In this document: positions 45,027 through 54,109 of the stretch, one piece after another
Layout of the letters: each line of letters opens with the position of its first letter
Numbering within the stretch: position 1 is the stretch's first letter
Assembly: GCA_964558325.1 (NCBI GenBank)
Contig: CAZLCX010000004.1
Span: forward strand, 56,465-120,464
Source of the DNA: Halonatronomonas sp964558325
GTDB taxonomy: Bacteria > Bacillota > Halanaerobiia > Halanaerobiales > Halarsenatibacteraceae
Reading direction: 5' to 3'
Length of the DNA stretch: 64,000 nt
Made by a program: the position numbers and the translations under genes
Notes under the pieces: generated by a model
Seen by the model: the letters and a program-made list of their open reading frames with translations, nothing else
The model's database searches: none
What the model was told of the DNA's origin: nothing

Positions 45027-46036
45027 TAAATATTCTTTCCTTTAAAATAATCAATTTTCATAACCTTTCTTACTCTTTCCAGGGTCTTTTCACCTTCTAA
45101 TTTTGCCTGCTCAGTACCACTCATTAAAATTTCCCTGATTAATTCTGGTTTATTTAAATACTTTTCTCTTCTTTCTCTCATTGGCTCCAAAAAGGCATTA
45201 ATTTTTTCAGCTAATTTACCTTTACAGTCAACACAGCCAATTGTTCCCTGCCTGCAATTATCTTCAATCTCGTCAACTTCTTCAGTATTAAAGGCATCAT
45301 GATAATGAAAGACAGTACAGATATCAGGATTGCCTGGATCTGTAGCCCTTATTCTCCCTGGGTCAGTAACAGCTGTCATCACCTTTGATTTTACCTCTTC
45401 TTCTGTATCAGCAAGAAAGATTGCATTATTTAAGCTCTTACTCATCTTGGCCTTGCCATCAAGTCCCAGCAAACGGGGGAAATCACTGATTTTAGGTTCA
45501 GGAACTGGAAATACCTCTCCATATAAATTATTAAATTTCCTGACAATCTTTCTTGTCTGTTCAATATGGGGCAGTTGATCCTCTCCCACTGGAACTAAAT
45601 TAGCTCTACAAAAAGTTATATCTGCTGCCTGGCTGACTGGATAACCAATAAATCCATAGGTCATATCCTTATAATTATACTGGTCTGCCTCAGCTTTAAT
45701 AGTCGGGTTTCTTTCCAATTGATTCATGGTAACTAACATTGAATAAAAAACTGTTAGCTCCGCAATCTGGGGAACTAAAGACTGAATAAAAATCGTGGCC
45801 TTCTCAGGATCAATCCCCGCTGCCAGATAATCCAGGGCAACCTGTTTGACATCTTTTCTAATCTTAGAAGGATTATCAAAATTGGTAGTTAAAGCCTGGA
45901 CATCAGCTATAATAATAAAGGTATCATATTCGTCCTGTAAGTCAATCCTATTTTGCAAGCTGCCAACATAATGGCCTAAATGTAATTTGCCTGTTGGCCT
46001 GTCTCCAGTCAAAATTCTTTTTTCATTATTTGACAT
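45026..46036 (-). CDS. trpS: Tryptophanyl-tRNA synthetase
   Basis: This class I synthetase charges tRNA-Trp, 336 residues. The HIGH-type motif is KLHLGHYVG (residues about 17-25) and the KMSKS motif is AKMSKSLNNAIFL near 195. ADVQALTTNFDNP is a family block. I see no T-box upstream. It precedes ddl with overlapping stop and start, so the two are co-translated. Confidence 0.97.
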   Translation of the reverse strand: MSNNEKRILTGDRPTGKLHLGHYVGSLQNRIDLQDEYDTFIIIADVQALTTNFDNPSKIRKDVKQVALDYLAAGIDPEKATIFIQSLVPQIAELTVFYSMLVTMNQLERNPTIKAEADQYNYKDMTYGFIGYPVSQAADITFCRANLVPVGEDQLPHIEQTRKIVRKFNNLYGEVFPVPEPKISDFPRLLGLDGKAKMSKSLNNAIFLADTEEEVKSKVMTAVTDPGRIRATDPGNPDICTVFHYHDAFNTEEVDEIEDNCRQGTIGCVDCKGKLAEKINAFLEPMRERREKYLNKPELIREILMSGTEQAKLEGEKTLERVRKVMKIDYFKGKNI

Positions 46037-46108
46037 AATTCCACCTCTTTTATTTTAATACTAATACAAAAAATTATACCATGAAATAATTCCAGTAACA
46101 AGATATAA

Positions 46109-48013
46109 TTATATATCCAGTTCTCCAACTTCTTCAGCATTATTGAAAATAAATTCTTTTCTCAATGAAGTATCCTTGCCCATTAAACGGGTAAAGATAT
46201 CATCGGCTTTTAAAGAATCTTCTATTTCAATTTTCATTAATTTCCGATTAGCAGGATCCATTGTTGTCCTCCATAATTGATCAGGATTCATCTCACCTAA
46301 ACCCTTATACTGCTGCAGAGAAAAGTTTTGATATTGATTTTTAATTTCTGAGAGCTCTCTTTCATTATAAAGATATTTTTCCTTACTCCCAATTTTTACC
46401 CTGTATAGAGGAGGCTTAGCCAGATATATATGCCCTTTTTTGATGATTTCCTCCATATACCGATAAAACAGCGTCAGGATCAATGTTCCAATATGGGCAC
46501 CATCTACATCTGCATCAGTCATAATAATAATCTTATGATATCTAAGTTTATCCAGATTAAAATCTTCACCAACCCCTGTGCCCAGGGCTGAAATTATTGA
46601 AATGATCTCATCATTATTTAAAACTTTATCAATCCGGGCTCTTTCAACATTTAAAATTTTACCCTTTAAAGGCAGGATAGCCTGGAAATCTCGATTTCTG
46701 CCCTGTTTCGCTGAGCCCCCGGCAGAATCTCCCTCAACTAAAAACAATTCACTCTTTTCAGGTTTTCTGCTGGAGCAGTCAGCAAGTTTTACCGGCAGAT
46801 TTTTTCTGACCATTGAATTTTTCTTCCGGCTTAACTCTCTGGCCTTTTTAGAGGCCTGCCTTGCCCTAATTGCTGCCAGGGCCTTATTAACAATGGCCTT
46901 GCCAATCTCACTATTATGATTTAAAAACCTGGTTAAATAATCATAATAGACTGAGTCAATCTTGCTTTTAATATCGCTATTGCCTAATTTATTTTTAGTC
47001 TGGCCTTCAAACTGGGGCTCAGGGAGCCTTACACTAACAATCGCAGTCAGCCCTTCTCTTAAATCACTTCCTGTTAAAGATGGGTCAGTTTTATTTAAGA
47101 TATTATTCTTTTCAGCAAAAATATTAATGGCCCTGGTCAGGGCAGTTTTAAAGCCAGTTACATGATAACCGCCTTCATCTGTCTTAATATTATTGGCATA
47201 ACTATAAATTCTCTCATTAAAATTCTGGTTATATTGAAAGGCAATTTCAAATTGATATTCCTTGTTCTGATGCTCAAAATAAACTACCTCATCATGTAAA
47301 CAGCTGTGATGTTGATTTAAATGCTCAATAAATTCTTCTATGCCGCCATCATAGGAATAGCTAACCTTCTTATTATCATTATTGCGATTATCCTTTAATG
47401 ACAGGGAAAGGCCCTTATTTAAGAAGGCAGATTCCTGCAGACGACTTGCTAAAGTATCAAAATTATAGGTCATAGTTGTAAAGATGCTGGAATCTGGCAT
47501 AAAAGTAATCTCTGTCCCACTTTTATCACATGGCCCGATTGTTTCAATTGGGGAGTCCTTCTTCCCCTGTCTATATCTCTGAATATATTCATTCCCCTGC
47601 CAGCAGGTTCTTATTTCCAGCCATTCAGAAAGGGCATTAACCACTGAAACTCCAACCCCATGGAGGCCGCCAGAAAATGAATAACTCTGATTATTAAATT
47701 TACCTCCTGCATGGAGAGTTGTCATAATTATCTCTAAAGCCGGCAGCCCATTAGAGTGATGCTTGTCAACAGGGATACCTCTCCCCTGGTCTTTAACTGT
47801 GATACTTCCATCTTTATTTATAAAAACATTAATAACATCTCCATAGCCTGCTAAGAATTCATCAATGCTATTATCAACAACTTCCCAGACTAAATGATGC
47901 AGCCCCTTTGTTCCTGTGCTGCCTATATACATCCCTGGTCTCTTACGGACTGCAGTAAGACCTTCTAAAACTTCTATATTTTTAGCAGTATAATTTGGCG
48001 ATTGTCCTGACAT
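46109..48013 (-). CDS. Type IIA topoisomerase B subunit (GyrB/ParE)
   Basis: This is the 634-residue ATPase subunit of a type II topoisomerase. The GHKL ATPase has LEGLTAVRKRPGMYIGST, VVDNSIDEFLAG and KDQGRGIPVD. The TOPRIM part has LVEGDSAGGSAKQGRNRDFQ and MTDADVDGAHI, with the catalytic Glu and the Asp-x-Asp pair. QFEGQTKNKLGNSDIK looks more GyrB- than ParE-like. It is divergent from its probable partner at 48157 rather than in tandem. Which of gyrase or topoisomerase IV it belongs to cannot be settled here. Confidence 0.93.
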   Translation of the reverse strand: MSGQSPNYTAKNIEVLEGLTAVRKRPGMYIGSTGTKGLHHLVWEVVDNSIDEFLAGYGDVINVFINKDGSITVKDQGRGIPVDKHHSNGLPALEIIMTTLHAGGKFNNQSYSFSGGLHGVGVSVVNALSEWLEIRTCWQGNEYIQRYRQGKKDSPIETIGPCDKSGTEITFMPDSSIFTTMTYNFDTLASRLQESAFLNKGLSLSLKDNRNNDNKKVSYSYDGGIEEFIEHLNQHHSCLHDEVVYFEHQNKEYQFEIAFQYNQNFNERIYSYANNIKTDEGGYHVTGFKTALTRAINIFAEKNNILNKTDPSLTGSDLREGLTAIVSVRLPEPQFEGQTKNKLGNSDIKSKIDSVYYDYLTRFLNHNSEIGKAIVNKALAAIRARQASKKARELSRKKNSMVRKNLPVKLADCSSRKPEKSELFLVEGDSAGGSAKQGRNRDFQAILPLKGKILNVERARIDKVLNNDEIISIISALGTGVGEDFNLDKLRYHKIIIMTDADVDGAHIGTLILTLFYRYMEEIIKKGHIYLAKPPLYRVKIGSKEKYLYNERELSEIKNQYQNFSLQQYKGLGEMNPDQLWRTTMDPANRKLMKIEIEDSLKADDIFTRLMGKDTSLRKEFIFNNAEEVGELDI

Positions 48014-48050
48014 ATATCCACCGTTCCTTTCTTAATTCATTACAAACTAT

Positions 48051-48080
48051 ATTATAACAAAAATACATGAGTTTGACCAA
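48051..48080 (-). promoter_or_regulatory. Promoter of the topoisomerase B subunit gene
   Basis: On the minus strand TTGGTC (48075-48080), an 18-nt spacer and TATAAT (48051-48056) lie 37 nt before the start. It stands back to back with the promoter of the A subunit. Confidence 0.7.
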
Positions 48081-48082
48081 TC

Positions 48083-48112
48083 TTGCAAAAAGACCACCTT
48101 TTAGTATATAAT
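48083..48112 (+). promoter_or_regulatory. Promoter of the topoisomerase A subunit gene
   Basis: TTGCAA (48083-48088), an 18-nt spacer and TATAAT (48107-48112) lie 44 nt before the ATG. The two divergent -35 boxes are only 2 bp apart. Confidence 0.7.
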
Positions 48113-48156
48113 AAATCTTGTAGATAAAAAGTATTGAATATAAAGGAGTATATAAG

Positions 48157-50517
48157 ATGACAGACGAAATAATACCAATTTCCATAGAAGAAAAAATGAA
48201 AGAATCCTATTTAAATTACTCTTTAAGTGTCATAGTAGGTAGAGCACTGCCTGACGTCAGAGACGGCCTAAAACCGGTACACAGACGCTTATTATACGGT
48301 GCCTATGAGTTAGGCCTTACCTCAGACAAACCCCATAAAAAATCAGCTAGAATTATCGGTGAGGTTTTAGGTAAATTTCACCCCCATGGTGACAATGCAT
48401 TATATAATGCCATGGTCCGAATGGCTCAGGATTTCAATCAGAGATATCCCTTAATTGACGGCCATGGCAATTATGGTTCTATCGATGGTGACAGCGCTGC
48501 TGCCATGCGTTATACAGAGGCCAGACTCAGTTCATTAAGTCAGGAATTATTAAAGGATTTAAAATTCGAAACAGTAGATTATAAAGATAACTTTGATAAT
48601 ACCTTAAAAGAGCCTAAAGTATTACCGGCAGCCTTTCCTCAACTTTTAGTTAATGGCTCCAGTGGGATTGCCGTTGGCATGAGTACTGATATCCCACCTC
48701 ATAATTTAGGTGAAGTCATTGATGCAGCAATAGCTTTAATCAATAATAAAGATTTAGATATTGAAGAATTAATAGAATACATACCTGGTCCCGATTTCCC
48801 CACCGGTGGTCAAATCATCGGAGAAAACAATATTAAAGAGGCCTATCAAAGCGGCAATAGCAGCCTAAAGGTTAGAGGTAAAATCAATAAAGAATACAAT
48901 AATTTAATAATAACTGAAATTCCATACCAGATTAATAAAACAAAATTAATCAGTGAAATAACAGACCAGATTGAAAAAGAAAACTTAAGAAATATAACAG
49001 ATATCAGAGATGAATCTGACCAGCATGGGATTAGAATAGTCTTAAATATTAAAAGCGGTTCAGATTTTAATATTATAAAAAATAGATTATTTAAATATAC
49101 CTCTTTAATGACCAACATCAGGGTTAATATGCTAGCCCTCTTAGAAAACAAACCAATTATTATGAACTTAAAAGATATTCTCATCCATTTCATAAAATTC
49201 AGAAGAAGAACAGTTAAGACCAGGATCCAGAATTTATTAGAAAGGGATAATAAAAAACTTAAAATTATGGAAGGGATTATTATTGCTTTAGATTTCTTAG
49301 ATAAGGTAATCTATATCATCAGAGGTTCTAAATCAAAATCTGAAGCTATAGATAGACTATCTAACGAATTAGATATAACAAAAAGACAGGCCAATGCAAT
49401 TATGGAGATGCAATTACAGAGGCTGGTTAGAATCCAGCAGCAAGAACTTAAAAATGATCACGCAGAAATAAAGAAACAGATAGAAAATTATAAGGAGATA
49501 TTAAATAACACCCAAAAATTAGATAATGTAATTATTAATGAATTAGAAGAGATAAAGGCTACCCATGGAGACCAGAGACGGACCCAGATCATTAAGGATG
49601 AAAATAAAGCTACAATAGAAAAAGAAGATTTAATTAAAGAAAAAGAATATATTGTTTCAATTTCAGCCCATGGTTTAATTAAAAAATCTTTAGACAGAGA
49701 AAATATTAGAACTGCCAAAGGTGATTTTATAACAGACCTATTCAATCTAAAAAGCTTTGACGATCTCTTATTTTTCACAAAGGATGGCCAGGTTTATAGG
49801 CTTCCTATCCATGATATACCAGAGCATCATGGTCTGTCTACTGGTGATCCTATTAAAAATTACTTTAGTTTACCCCCGGATGAAAGTTTAATTAAAATAT
49901 TACCCTTAAATGAAAAAACCAAAGAAGAAAATATTATAATAGTAACTGCCAGGGGCAAAATTAAAGCTACTAAAGGAGATGAATATATCAGCAATGTCTC
50001 TAAAATTAAAGCAATCAATTTAGAAAATAAAGATTCAGTCAAAGAGGTTTTTACAGGAACCTTAAATAATGATATCTTAATTGGAATAAATACTGGCAGA
50101 TTTATTAGGTTTAATGGTAATGAGATTTCAGCTACTGGTAGAAATACTAAAGGTTACAATGCTATAAAATTTGAAGAAAATCAAGAAATTATCTTTGCTG
50201 ATTTAATAAAAGACCAGACTGAACTTTTAATGTTTGGCGAAGATAACCGGATAGCTAAAGTGGGGCTTGAAGCCATAAAATCCCAAAAAAGATATGGTAA
50301 AGGCAATCAAATAATGCATAAAAACTATGATATTTTAAAGGCAATTATCTGCCTGGAAAATAGCCAGATATATGTTCAGGATAATGAAGAAAATAGTGAT
50401 ATTTTAGAAACACAAAGTCTTTCAAGATTTACAAAATTACCTGTTAACAGAACCGAAGAATGGCCTATTAATTTAAATGGCAAAATATCTCAAATAGATA
50501 GAATTATGAAGTTTTAA
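48157..50517 (+). CDS. Type IIA topoisomerase A subunit (GyrA/ParC)
   Basis: This is the 786-residue breakage-reunion subunit. YLNYSLSVIVGRALPDVRDGL opens the winged-helix domain, and the active tyrosine lies in AAMRYTEARLS near residue 119. The coiled-coil arm covers about 360-480. A beta-pinwheel C-terminal domain starts near 505. Where gyrases have QRRGG(K/R)G in the first blade, this protein has RTAKGDF, so it lacks a canonical GyrA box and may act as topoisomerase IV. At the drug-binding positions equivalent to E. coli GyrA Ser83 and Asp87 it has Asn and Asn (HGDNALYNAM). AAGGAG precedes the ATG. Confidence 0.93.
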   Translation: MTDEIIPISIEEKMKESYLNYSLSVIVGRALPDVRDGLKPVHRRLLYGAYELGLTSDKPHKKSARIIGEVLGKFHPHGDNALYNAMVRMAQDFNQRYPLIDGHGNYGSIDGDSAAAMRYTEARLSSLSQELLKDLKFETVDYKDNFDNTLKEPKVLPAAFPQLLVNGSSGIAVGMSTDIPPHNLGEVIDAAIALINNKDLDIEELIEYIPGPDFPTGGQIIGENNIKEAYQSGNSSLKVRGKINKEYNNLIITEIPYQINKTKLISEITDQIEKENLRNITDIRDESDQHGIRIVLNIKSGSDFNIIKNRLFKYTSLMTNIRVNMLALLENKPIIMNLKDILIHFIKFRRRTVKTRIQNLLERDNKKLKIMEGIIIALDFLDKVIYIIRGSKSKSEAIDRLSNELDITKRQANAIMEMQLQRLVRIQQQELKNDHAEIKKQIENYKEILNNTQKLDNVIINELEEIKATHGDQRRTQIIKDENKATIEKEDLIKEKEYIVSISAHGLIKKSLDRENIRTAKGDFITDLFNLKSFDDLLFFTKDGQVYRLPIHDIPEHHGLSTGDPIKNYFSLPPDESLIKILPLNEKTKEENIIIVTARGKIKATKGDEYISNVSKIKAINLENKDSVKEVFTGTLNNDILIGINTGRFIRFNGNEISATGRNTKGYNAIKFEENQEIIFADLIKDQTELLMFGEDNRIAKVGLEAIKSQKRYGKGNQIMHKNYDILKAIICLENSQIYVQDNEENSDILETQSLSRFTKLPVNRTEEWPINLNGKISQIDRIMKF

Positions 50518-50544
50518 ACTTATCTATAATATAAAAGACCCCCT

Positions 50545-50584
50545 TTCTGGTAAACAGATTTTTTATTTCATCTGTCTGCCAGAA
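50545..50584. terminator. Inverted repeat between convergent genes
   Basis: TTCTGG...ACAGAT and ATCTGT...CCAGAA form an imperfect long hairpin around a T-rich loop, between the ends of the plus-strand topoisomerase gene and the minus-strand SleB-like gene. It may be a bidirectional terminator, although neither side has a strong U-run. Confidence 0.4.
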
Positions 50585-50623
50585 GAGGATCCTATCATCT
50601 ATAAGCCAGGATTATTAAAATAT

Positions 50624-51283
50624 TTATTTAGCAAAAACATGGTTGCCAATTTCAGCAGTTTTTTCCCTGCCATTTAACCACCATAAAGTTTTTGCTGTTA
50701 ATGGATTGTAAAAGTAAGTTGCCCCATTACTGGGATCTTCACCCTCCAGAGCCCTTAAAGCTGCCTCATATGATTTTTCAGTCGGTTCCAGATCATAATA
50801 TCCATCATCAATTGCAATAAATTGACCTTCTTGAAAAATAACTTCTTCTAATTCATCTGGAAACTTATTACTTAAAACTCTATTTATTACAACAGCACCA
50901 ACTGCTATCTGGCCTTCCAGAGGTTCTCCCCTTGCTTCACCACTAATAACTCTAACCAGCATTTCTAATTCTTTTTCATCAATATCTATTGCGTTACCCT
51001 GTCTAACTCTCTCATTTTCTAAAACATCAGGATCATCTTCTTCTATCCTGTCGGATATCTCAATATCAGGTTTTTCTGGCTCAGATTGATCTCTAGAGCC
51101 TAAAAATAACTGACTTAAAACAATAAGTGAAACAGCAACACCAGCACCTTTAATTATGTCATTACTAGCTAAGCCTTCTCCTTGAGCTGATTCAGCAAAA
51201 AATATATTATAACTAAAAAGTAAAGTTACAAATAATATAATAATAAGCAGGCAGCTAGTATATTTGATTTTAAATTTTGCCAC
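50624..51283 (-). CDS. SleB-type cell wall hydrolase
   Basis: This is a 219-residue exported or membrane-anchored protein with a Hydrolase_2 (SleB-like) domain, a peptidoglycan lytic-transglycosylase family. A hydrophobic segment lies at about 10-30 and a second at 45-60. The catalytic domain starts at EMLVRVISGEARGEPLEGQIAVGAVVINR (near residue 105), where the Glu of SGEA is the expected catalytic residue, and ends with GATYFYNPLTAKT. The start is GTG 51283, 6 nt after GGGGGG; TTG 51289 abuts that site. No spore genes are nearby, so a vegetative wall role in this envelope cluster is plausible. Confidence 0.88.
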   Translation of the reverse strand: MAKFKIKYTSCLLIIILFVTLLFSYNIFFAESAQGEGLASNDIIKGAGVAVSLIVLSQLFLGSRDQSEPEKPDIEISDRIEEDDPDVLENERVRQGNAIDIDEKELEMLVRVISGEARGEPLEGQIAVGAVVINRVLSNKFPDELEEVIFQEGQFIAIDDGYYDLEPTEKSYEAALRALEGEDPSNGATYFYNPLTAKTLWWLNGREKTAEIGNHVFAK

Positions 51284-51302
51284 CTGCAACCCCCCTTGAT
51301 TT

Positions 51303-52061
51303 CTACATTGTTAGAGATAATAAGCTTATTAAGCCCACTGCACCAATATATAACATATAATTACTATTTTGCCTTTCTAAGGCCTGAATTTTTTCTTGAC
51401 TTTCAGATTTATCTTCTTCCAGGCTTGTTAACCTATTGTCTATCGAATCAAGTCTATTTGTTGTCTCTGTTTGAAAGTTTTCAATATCTTCAGGAACTTC
51501 TGCAGCTGTAGTTTCTTCTAAATCCATATATTTATCATCTAAATCATCTAATCTTGTTTCAAGGTTTTCTACTTCATCTTCAATTTTTCTTAAGCTGGCA
51601 ATTTCATCAATAATTTTAGCAACTTCTCTTTCTGTTTCATCCCTTGACTCATGAATTTCAGCAATTTCTTCGTCTTGAATTAAAGTCTCTTCCTCTAATT
51701 CATCAACCCTATCAGAAAAAAGCTCCATATCATCTGCCACATCAACCAACTCATCCCTGAACTCCAAAGATAATTGTCTCAATATATCTATATCTTCTTC
51801 TCCCATTTCAGTATCACCAACGTGAATATCTTCCAGTAAATTGGCAATAACTTCAGCTAATTCATATCTTGAAACTCTATTAGACCCAGCAAAGGTATCA
51901 TCATCATATAATGAGATATATCCTCTTTCTACCAGAACCTTGACGTTATCATATGCCCAGTGATCTTCAGGTACATCTTCAATTTCAACAGCATTTAGAT
52001 TAATAGAAAAACAAAATACAATAATGATTATAATCCCAAATGTAGTTATAGCTTTTTTCAC
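51303..52061 (-). CDS. SLH-domain coiled-coil envelope protein
   Basis: This 252-residue protein has a signal peptide (1-24), one SLH domain (about 26-85; VPEDHWAYDNVKVLVERGYI, RYELAEVIANLL), a long acidic coiled coil (about 95-230), and a single C-terminal hydrophobic helix (YMLYIGAVGLISLLSL). In diderm Firmicutes, SLH domains of OmpM-type proteins tie the outer membrane to peptidoglycan. Here a membrane helix replaces the beta-barrel. It could span the periplasm as a tether or spacer, which is inference. The start is GTG 52061 with GGAGG upstream. Confidence 0.8.
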   Translation of the reverse strand: MKKAITTFGIIIIIVFCFSINLNAVEIEDVPEDHWAYDNVKVLVERGYISLYDDDTFAGSNRVSRYELAEVIANLLEDIHVGDTEMGEEDIDILRQLSLEFRDELVDVADDMELFSDRVDELEEETLIQDEEIAEIHESRDETEREVAKIIDEIASLRKIEDEVENLETRLDDLDDKYMDLEETTAAEVPEDIENFQTETTNRLDSIDNRLTSLEEDKSESQEKIQALERQNSNYMLYIGAVGLISLLSLTM

Positions 52062-52063
52062 TG

Positions 52064-54082
52064 CTATTTTTCCTCCTCTAATTGAATTTGTTCAATCCTT
52101 ATATCAATTTCTTCACCATCACCATTTGTTGCAACTAAATCAGATATCTCTAAACCTAATTCATCATAACTTAAATCCTTTTCTTTTAATCTAAGTATTA
52201 CTTTAGCCAGACCTCCTGAATCGATATCTGCTGGTAATTCTTCATCAAAAGCCAAAATTTCATCAGATGTATTATTTTCTGGACCAGCCCAGGCCATTAA
52301 TCTTCCATCTCTAACAAAGGCTGTTCCTCTAGTGAAATATACTGGTGAAACTTTATTTTCATCATAATTTAAGTTGAAACTAATATCCTCAATATTATCC
52401 AGGTAACTTCCATTTATCTTTAAAGTTAAATAATCAACTTCATCTGATGACCTGTCAGCTAACATATAAACAGTAGGTGAAGTTGCTGGAATATTAACCC
52501 TTTCTCTTAAAGTTCTTGAGTATCCATCCTGACCTCTAATTTGAACAGCAAATGGGAATGTACCTTCAACATCTAATGGTATAACTTTCCAGTCTATTGT
52601 TAACTTTTCGCCTGGTTTTATCCTGCCAGCATTTTTATTAGGTTTCTCATAACTCGCAAAATCTAATCCTGGTGGCAGGATCATTTCACTTTCAAACCCA
52701 TAAAAAGTACTTCCACCAATATTTTCAATCTCAGCTCTAATTGTATAAGGAACAGGATATAAATCTCCTTCCTTTAATACCATCTCTTCTACAGCAGATA
52801 AACTGGCTTCTAACTCTGCCGGGGCTATAACATTTAATTCTCTTTCTGCTAAATTGGAATCAGTATTATCTGCATCAACTTCAACTTCAAAATTTAAAAC
52901 ATCTGGTAAATCATCAGTATCTGCTCTTACATTCCAGTTAACCTGAGTAACTTCGCCTTCTTCTAAATCTCCTATATTTCTTTCTAAATCATCTGAAGCC
53001 AATTCATCAGGTAAACTTAAACGGGCCACTGCATTTTCAGCAGTTATTTCAGCTGTATTTTCTATATAAGCAACAACAGGAAATTCAGGATTACTCTCAG
53101 AAAAAGCAAATTCAGAAGGAGAAGTGACTCCTAAGGATAATAAACCTGGCACCATTGAAATACCTGCTAACCCATAATTTGTAGAATATGTTAAGGTTTC
53201 TTCAGATTCAATCTCGACTGGATCCCAGTACATCGCTATTGCACTATCTATTTCAAATTCACCTTCTCTAACAAATTCCTCGCCAGGATTAAAATTAAAA
53301 TCCCATGCCTCGTCTGCTAAACTTCCCCAATCAGACATATAAACTTTATCAGGAGTATCCACAGACTCTCCGATAAATGTTCCCTGGGATGTAACCTGTG
53401 GATCAGTTAAACTATCAAAAGATTGATAAAAATTAGGAAGTTCTTCCCCTTCAAACATTGTGTCAGTTGTAATCGCCTGATCTTGAATCCTAAAAGGAGC
53501 ACCATCATTTTCACCTAACATTGTATCAAGCATTATCCTTAAACCAACTGACTTCTTTTCGTCTGTTGTATTAGTCATATTATATTCAACTCTTGCTGTA
53601 TCATATAGCCCAGTAGTTGAACTTCTTTCAAACATTAAACTCTGTTCAACCTCAAGACCTCCCAGCTCAAAGATTGTCACTATTGAGTCTCCAACAACTT
53701 GTGGTTCCTCAATTAATTCACCATATTTTTCTCCCTCTCCAGCCCTTCTTTCTGTCTCTCCACCAAATACATAATTATCATCATCTATTTTAACGGTAGT
53801 ATATGAGGGCCAGGGTTGTGGCCTACCATAAATCATTGGTTTATTTTCATCGTCATCCCGAGCAGGGTCACCACCAGTGGTTTCAACAGCAAACCTCCCC
53901 ATAGCATTATCTGATTGATTAACTACAATCGCAATATATTCGTTTTCCAATCGTAAATTTCCATGTTCATCTTCTCTTTCTGTAAGATTAGTCTCATCTT
54001 GAGCTAAAGTTGGATTTCCTAATAGAAACAACATTAATATTATAGAGATAAACTTAACAAAAAGAGTAGTTTTTTCTCTCAT
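52064..54082 (-). CDS. Large secreted protein with cohesin-like C-terminus, unknown function
   Basis: I do not recognise this 672-residue protein as a whole. It has a signal peptide (about 1-28, ending LAQ). Residues 30-320 look beta-rich, with an aromatic- and acid-rich core. Two CARDB/DUF11-like beta-sandwich repeats follow, of the type that ends '...NWNVRADTDD' and 'IDWKVIPLDVEG' (about 330-530). The end (about 545-660; ISFNLNYDENKVSPVYF) resembles a cohesin-type sandwich. It is very acidic, as in halophile exported proteins. It lies directly after tonB and 2 nt before the SLH gene, so it probably works in the same envelope system. Confidence 0.75.
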   Translation of the reverse strand: MREKTTLFVKFISIILMLFLLGNPTLAQDETNLTEREDEHGNLRLENEYIAIVVNQSDNAMGRFAVETTGGDPARDDDENKPMIYGRPQPWPSYTTVKIDDDNYVFGGETERRAGEGEKYGELIEEPQVVGDSIVTIFELGGLEVEQSLMFERSSTTGLYDTARVEYNMTNTTDEKKSVGLRIMLDTMLGENDGAPFRIQDQAITTDTMFEGEELPNFYQSFDSLTDPQVTSQGTFIGESVDTPDKVYMSDWGSLADEAWDFNFNPGEEFVREGEFEIDSAIAMYWDPVEIESEETLTYSTNYGLAGISMVPGLLSLGVTSPSEFAFSESNPEFPVVAYIENTAEITAENAVARLSLPDELASDDLERNIGDLEEGEVTQVNWNVRADTDDLPDVLNFEVEVDADNTDSNLAERELNVIAPAELEASLSAVEEMVLKEGDLYPVPYTIRAEIENIGGSTFYGFESEMILPPGLDFASYEKPNKNAGRIKPGEKLTIDWKVIPLDVEGTFPFAVQIRGQDGYSRTLRERVNIPATSPTVYMLADRSSDEVDYLTLKINGSYLDNIEDISFNLNYDENKVSPVYFTRGTAFVRDGRLMAWAGPENNTSDEILAFDEELPADIDSGGLAKVILRLKEKDLSYDELGLEISDLVATNGDGEEIDIRIEQIQLEEEK

Positions 54083-54109
54083 TTATTGGAGGCACCTCTT
54101 TCTAAAGAT

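Noticed and set aside
47982..48185. Minus-strand frame of 67 codons across the topoisomerase promoter region
   Set aside because: It overlaps both divergent genes and both promoters and has no ribosome site or conserved features.
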